A DNA stretch of 63,461 nucleotides from Flavobacteriales bacterium. Its GTDB lineage: Bacteria; Bacteroidota; Bacteroidia; Flavobacteriales_D; Sanyastnellaceae. Below the pieces are notes generated by a model that saw nothing but the letters and a program-made list of their open reading frames with translations, did no database searches and was not told where the DNA came from. Position numbers and translations under genes: made by a program. Location: positions 1 through 63,461 of the forward strand of contig JAIBBG010000013.1 in the NCBI GenBank assembly GCA_019694805.1, read 5' to 3'. Within the stretch, counting starts at the first letter, position 1. The number at the start of each line of letters is the position of its first letter. Below are positions 63,075 through 63,461 of the stretch, piece after piece.

Positions 63075-63383
63075 TATGCGATTTCACTCATCGTCATAAG
63101 TTGAGAAATGCATACTGAAAATACTACAGGTAGAGCCAGTTGTAACGCGCTGTTCTTGGCCGTTTCCATCCAATTCCAAGATCAATTTCACAACCTAAAT
63201 CAAGATTTTGGGTGGAGATGGCTTGAGGTTGATATCGCGATAACCCCAGCAAAAGTCACACTTGCAGACCGGATAACAGATTCCTAAATGAATATAAAAG
63301 ATAGATCACACCTATGAAGATGCTTTAACTTTGGCACCTGAGAAAATTTCTCAGCAAGAAGTATTAATAATCCCCATACAAAA
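63075..63383. other. Intergenic stretch without a convincing gene
   Basis: About 310 bp. Several short minus-strand frames look protein-like (for example DLGCEIDLGIGWKRPRTARY and CDFCWGYRDINLKP), but they overlap in different frames and are closed by stops, with no good start. They could be decayed coding sequence or chance. No hairpin terminator is seen. A -7 promoter element lies at 63326-63333. Confidence 0.5.
63326..63333 (+). promoter_or_regulatory. Putative -7 element of the bacilliredoxin gene
   Basis: TAACTTTG matches TAnnTTTG, 50 bp before the ATG at 63384. No TTTG lies at the -33 distance. Confidence 0.42.
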
Positions 63384-63461
63384 ATGTATCCACCAGAATT
63401 AGTTGCCCCTATGCGTGCAGAACTCGATCAAATCGGGTTTGAAGAATTAATGACACCAGAT
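63384..63461 (+). CDS. Bacilliredoxin (BrxA/BrxB, DUF1094) family protein, 3' end cut by window
   Basis: Only the first 26 codons are visible (MYPPELVAPMRAELDQIGFE, then ELMTPD). This is the characteristic N-terminus of the BrxA/BrxB (YphP/YqiW) family of thioredoxin-fold proteins, which remove bacillithiol or other low-molecular-weight thiols from proteins. The active-site CGC motif lies outside the window. The ATG at 63384 is preceded by an A-rich stretch typical of Bacteroidota translation starts. Confidence 0.8.
   Translation, partial: MYPPELVAPMRAELDQIGFEELMTPD

Overview
The window is about 63.5 kb of chromosomal DNA from an aerobic member of the Bacteroidota. Evidence for this includes type IX secretion (T9SS) C-terminal sorting domains on four exported proteins, a gliding-motility-associated (CHU_C) C-terminus on a fifth, and an alternative complex III plus cytochrome oxidase operon. 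TonB receptors with carboxypeptidase-like N-terminal domains, LytS/LytTR signalling, and promoters of the TTTG-N19-TAnnTTTG type point the same way. There is no rRNA, tRNA, CRISPR array, insertion sequence or clear prophage. Gene density is high and most genes are housekeeping or envelope genes. The order or family below Bacteroidota cannot be fixed from this sequence alone.

Layout. 1-8 kb (minus): a partial secreted protein, dut, enoyl-CoA hydratase, an OmpA/TSP3 protein and a large CHU_C surface protein. 8-18.9 kb: a lipoprotein, a DUF6427-like/DUF6341-like/purD group, penicillin-binding protein 1C, a secreted MORN-ladder protein, a membrane protein divergent from a T9SS-exported esterase, a RidA protein and a DUF3108 protein. 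19.1-25.4 kb: a lamin-tail protein, a TonB-dependent receptor and a T9SS-exported endonuclease I, read here as a DNA-scavenging locus with a good promoter at one end and a strong terminator at the other. 25.4-28.1 kb: a LytTR regulator coupled to its TPR sensor kinase. 28.3-35 kb: a DUF4139 protein, pepA-pdxA-rlmH, and an ECF sigma factor with a partner that looks like a dual-membrane-spanning anti-sigma factor. 35-37.7 kb: queG, ruvB and an outer-membrane protein.

37.8-49.6 kb is one long minus-strand respiratory operon, actABCDEF-coxB-coxA, ending in a hairpin terminator. Its products would carry electrons from menaquinol through the haem and Fe-S subunits of ActA/B/E to a haem-copper oxidase. 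49.9-53.6 kb: a SPOR protein, then tyrosine catabolism (hmgA and hppD) with a FkbM-type methyltransferase overlapping hmgA between them. 53.6-57.9 kb: a NarL-type regulator with its TPR kinase and a T9SS-exported BNR-like protein. 58-59.5 kb: a DUF4199 membrane protein, a membrane-tethered LuxR-type regulator and a small cysteine-containing lipoprotein. 59.7 kb to the end: aspS overlapping a thioredoxin-fold protein, a sparse stretch, and the start of a bacilliredoxin gene cut by the window edge.

The items most worth follow-up are the LTD/TonB/endonuclease locus, the sigma/anti-sigma pair with an outer-membrane-like C-terminus, two matching ACCTGA-N8-TCAGGT palindromes flanking queG, the FkbM gene inside tyrosine catabolism, an EF-hand-like loop in ActB, and the membrane-tethered LuxR cluster. 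Function calls come from recognised motifs read by eye; no database search was run.
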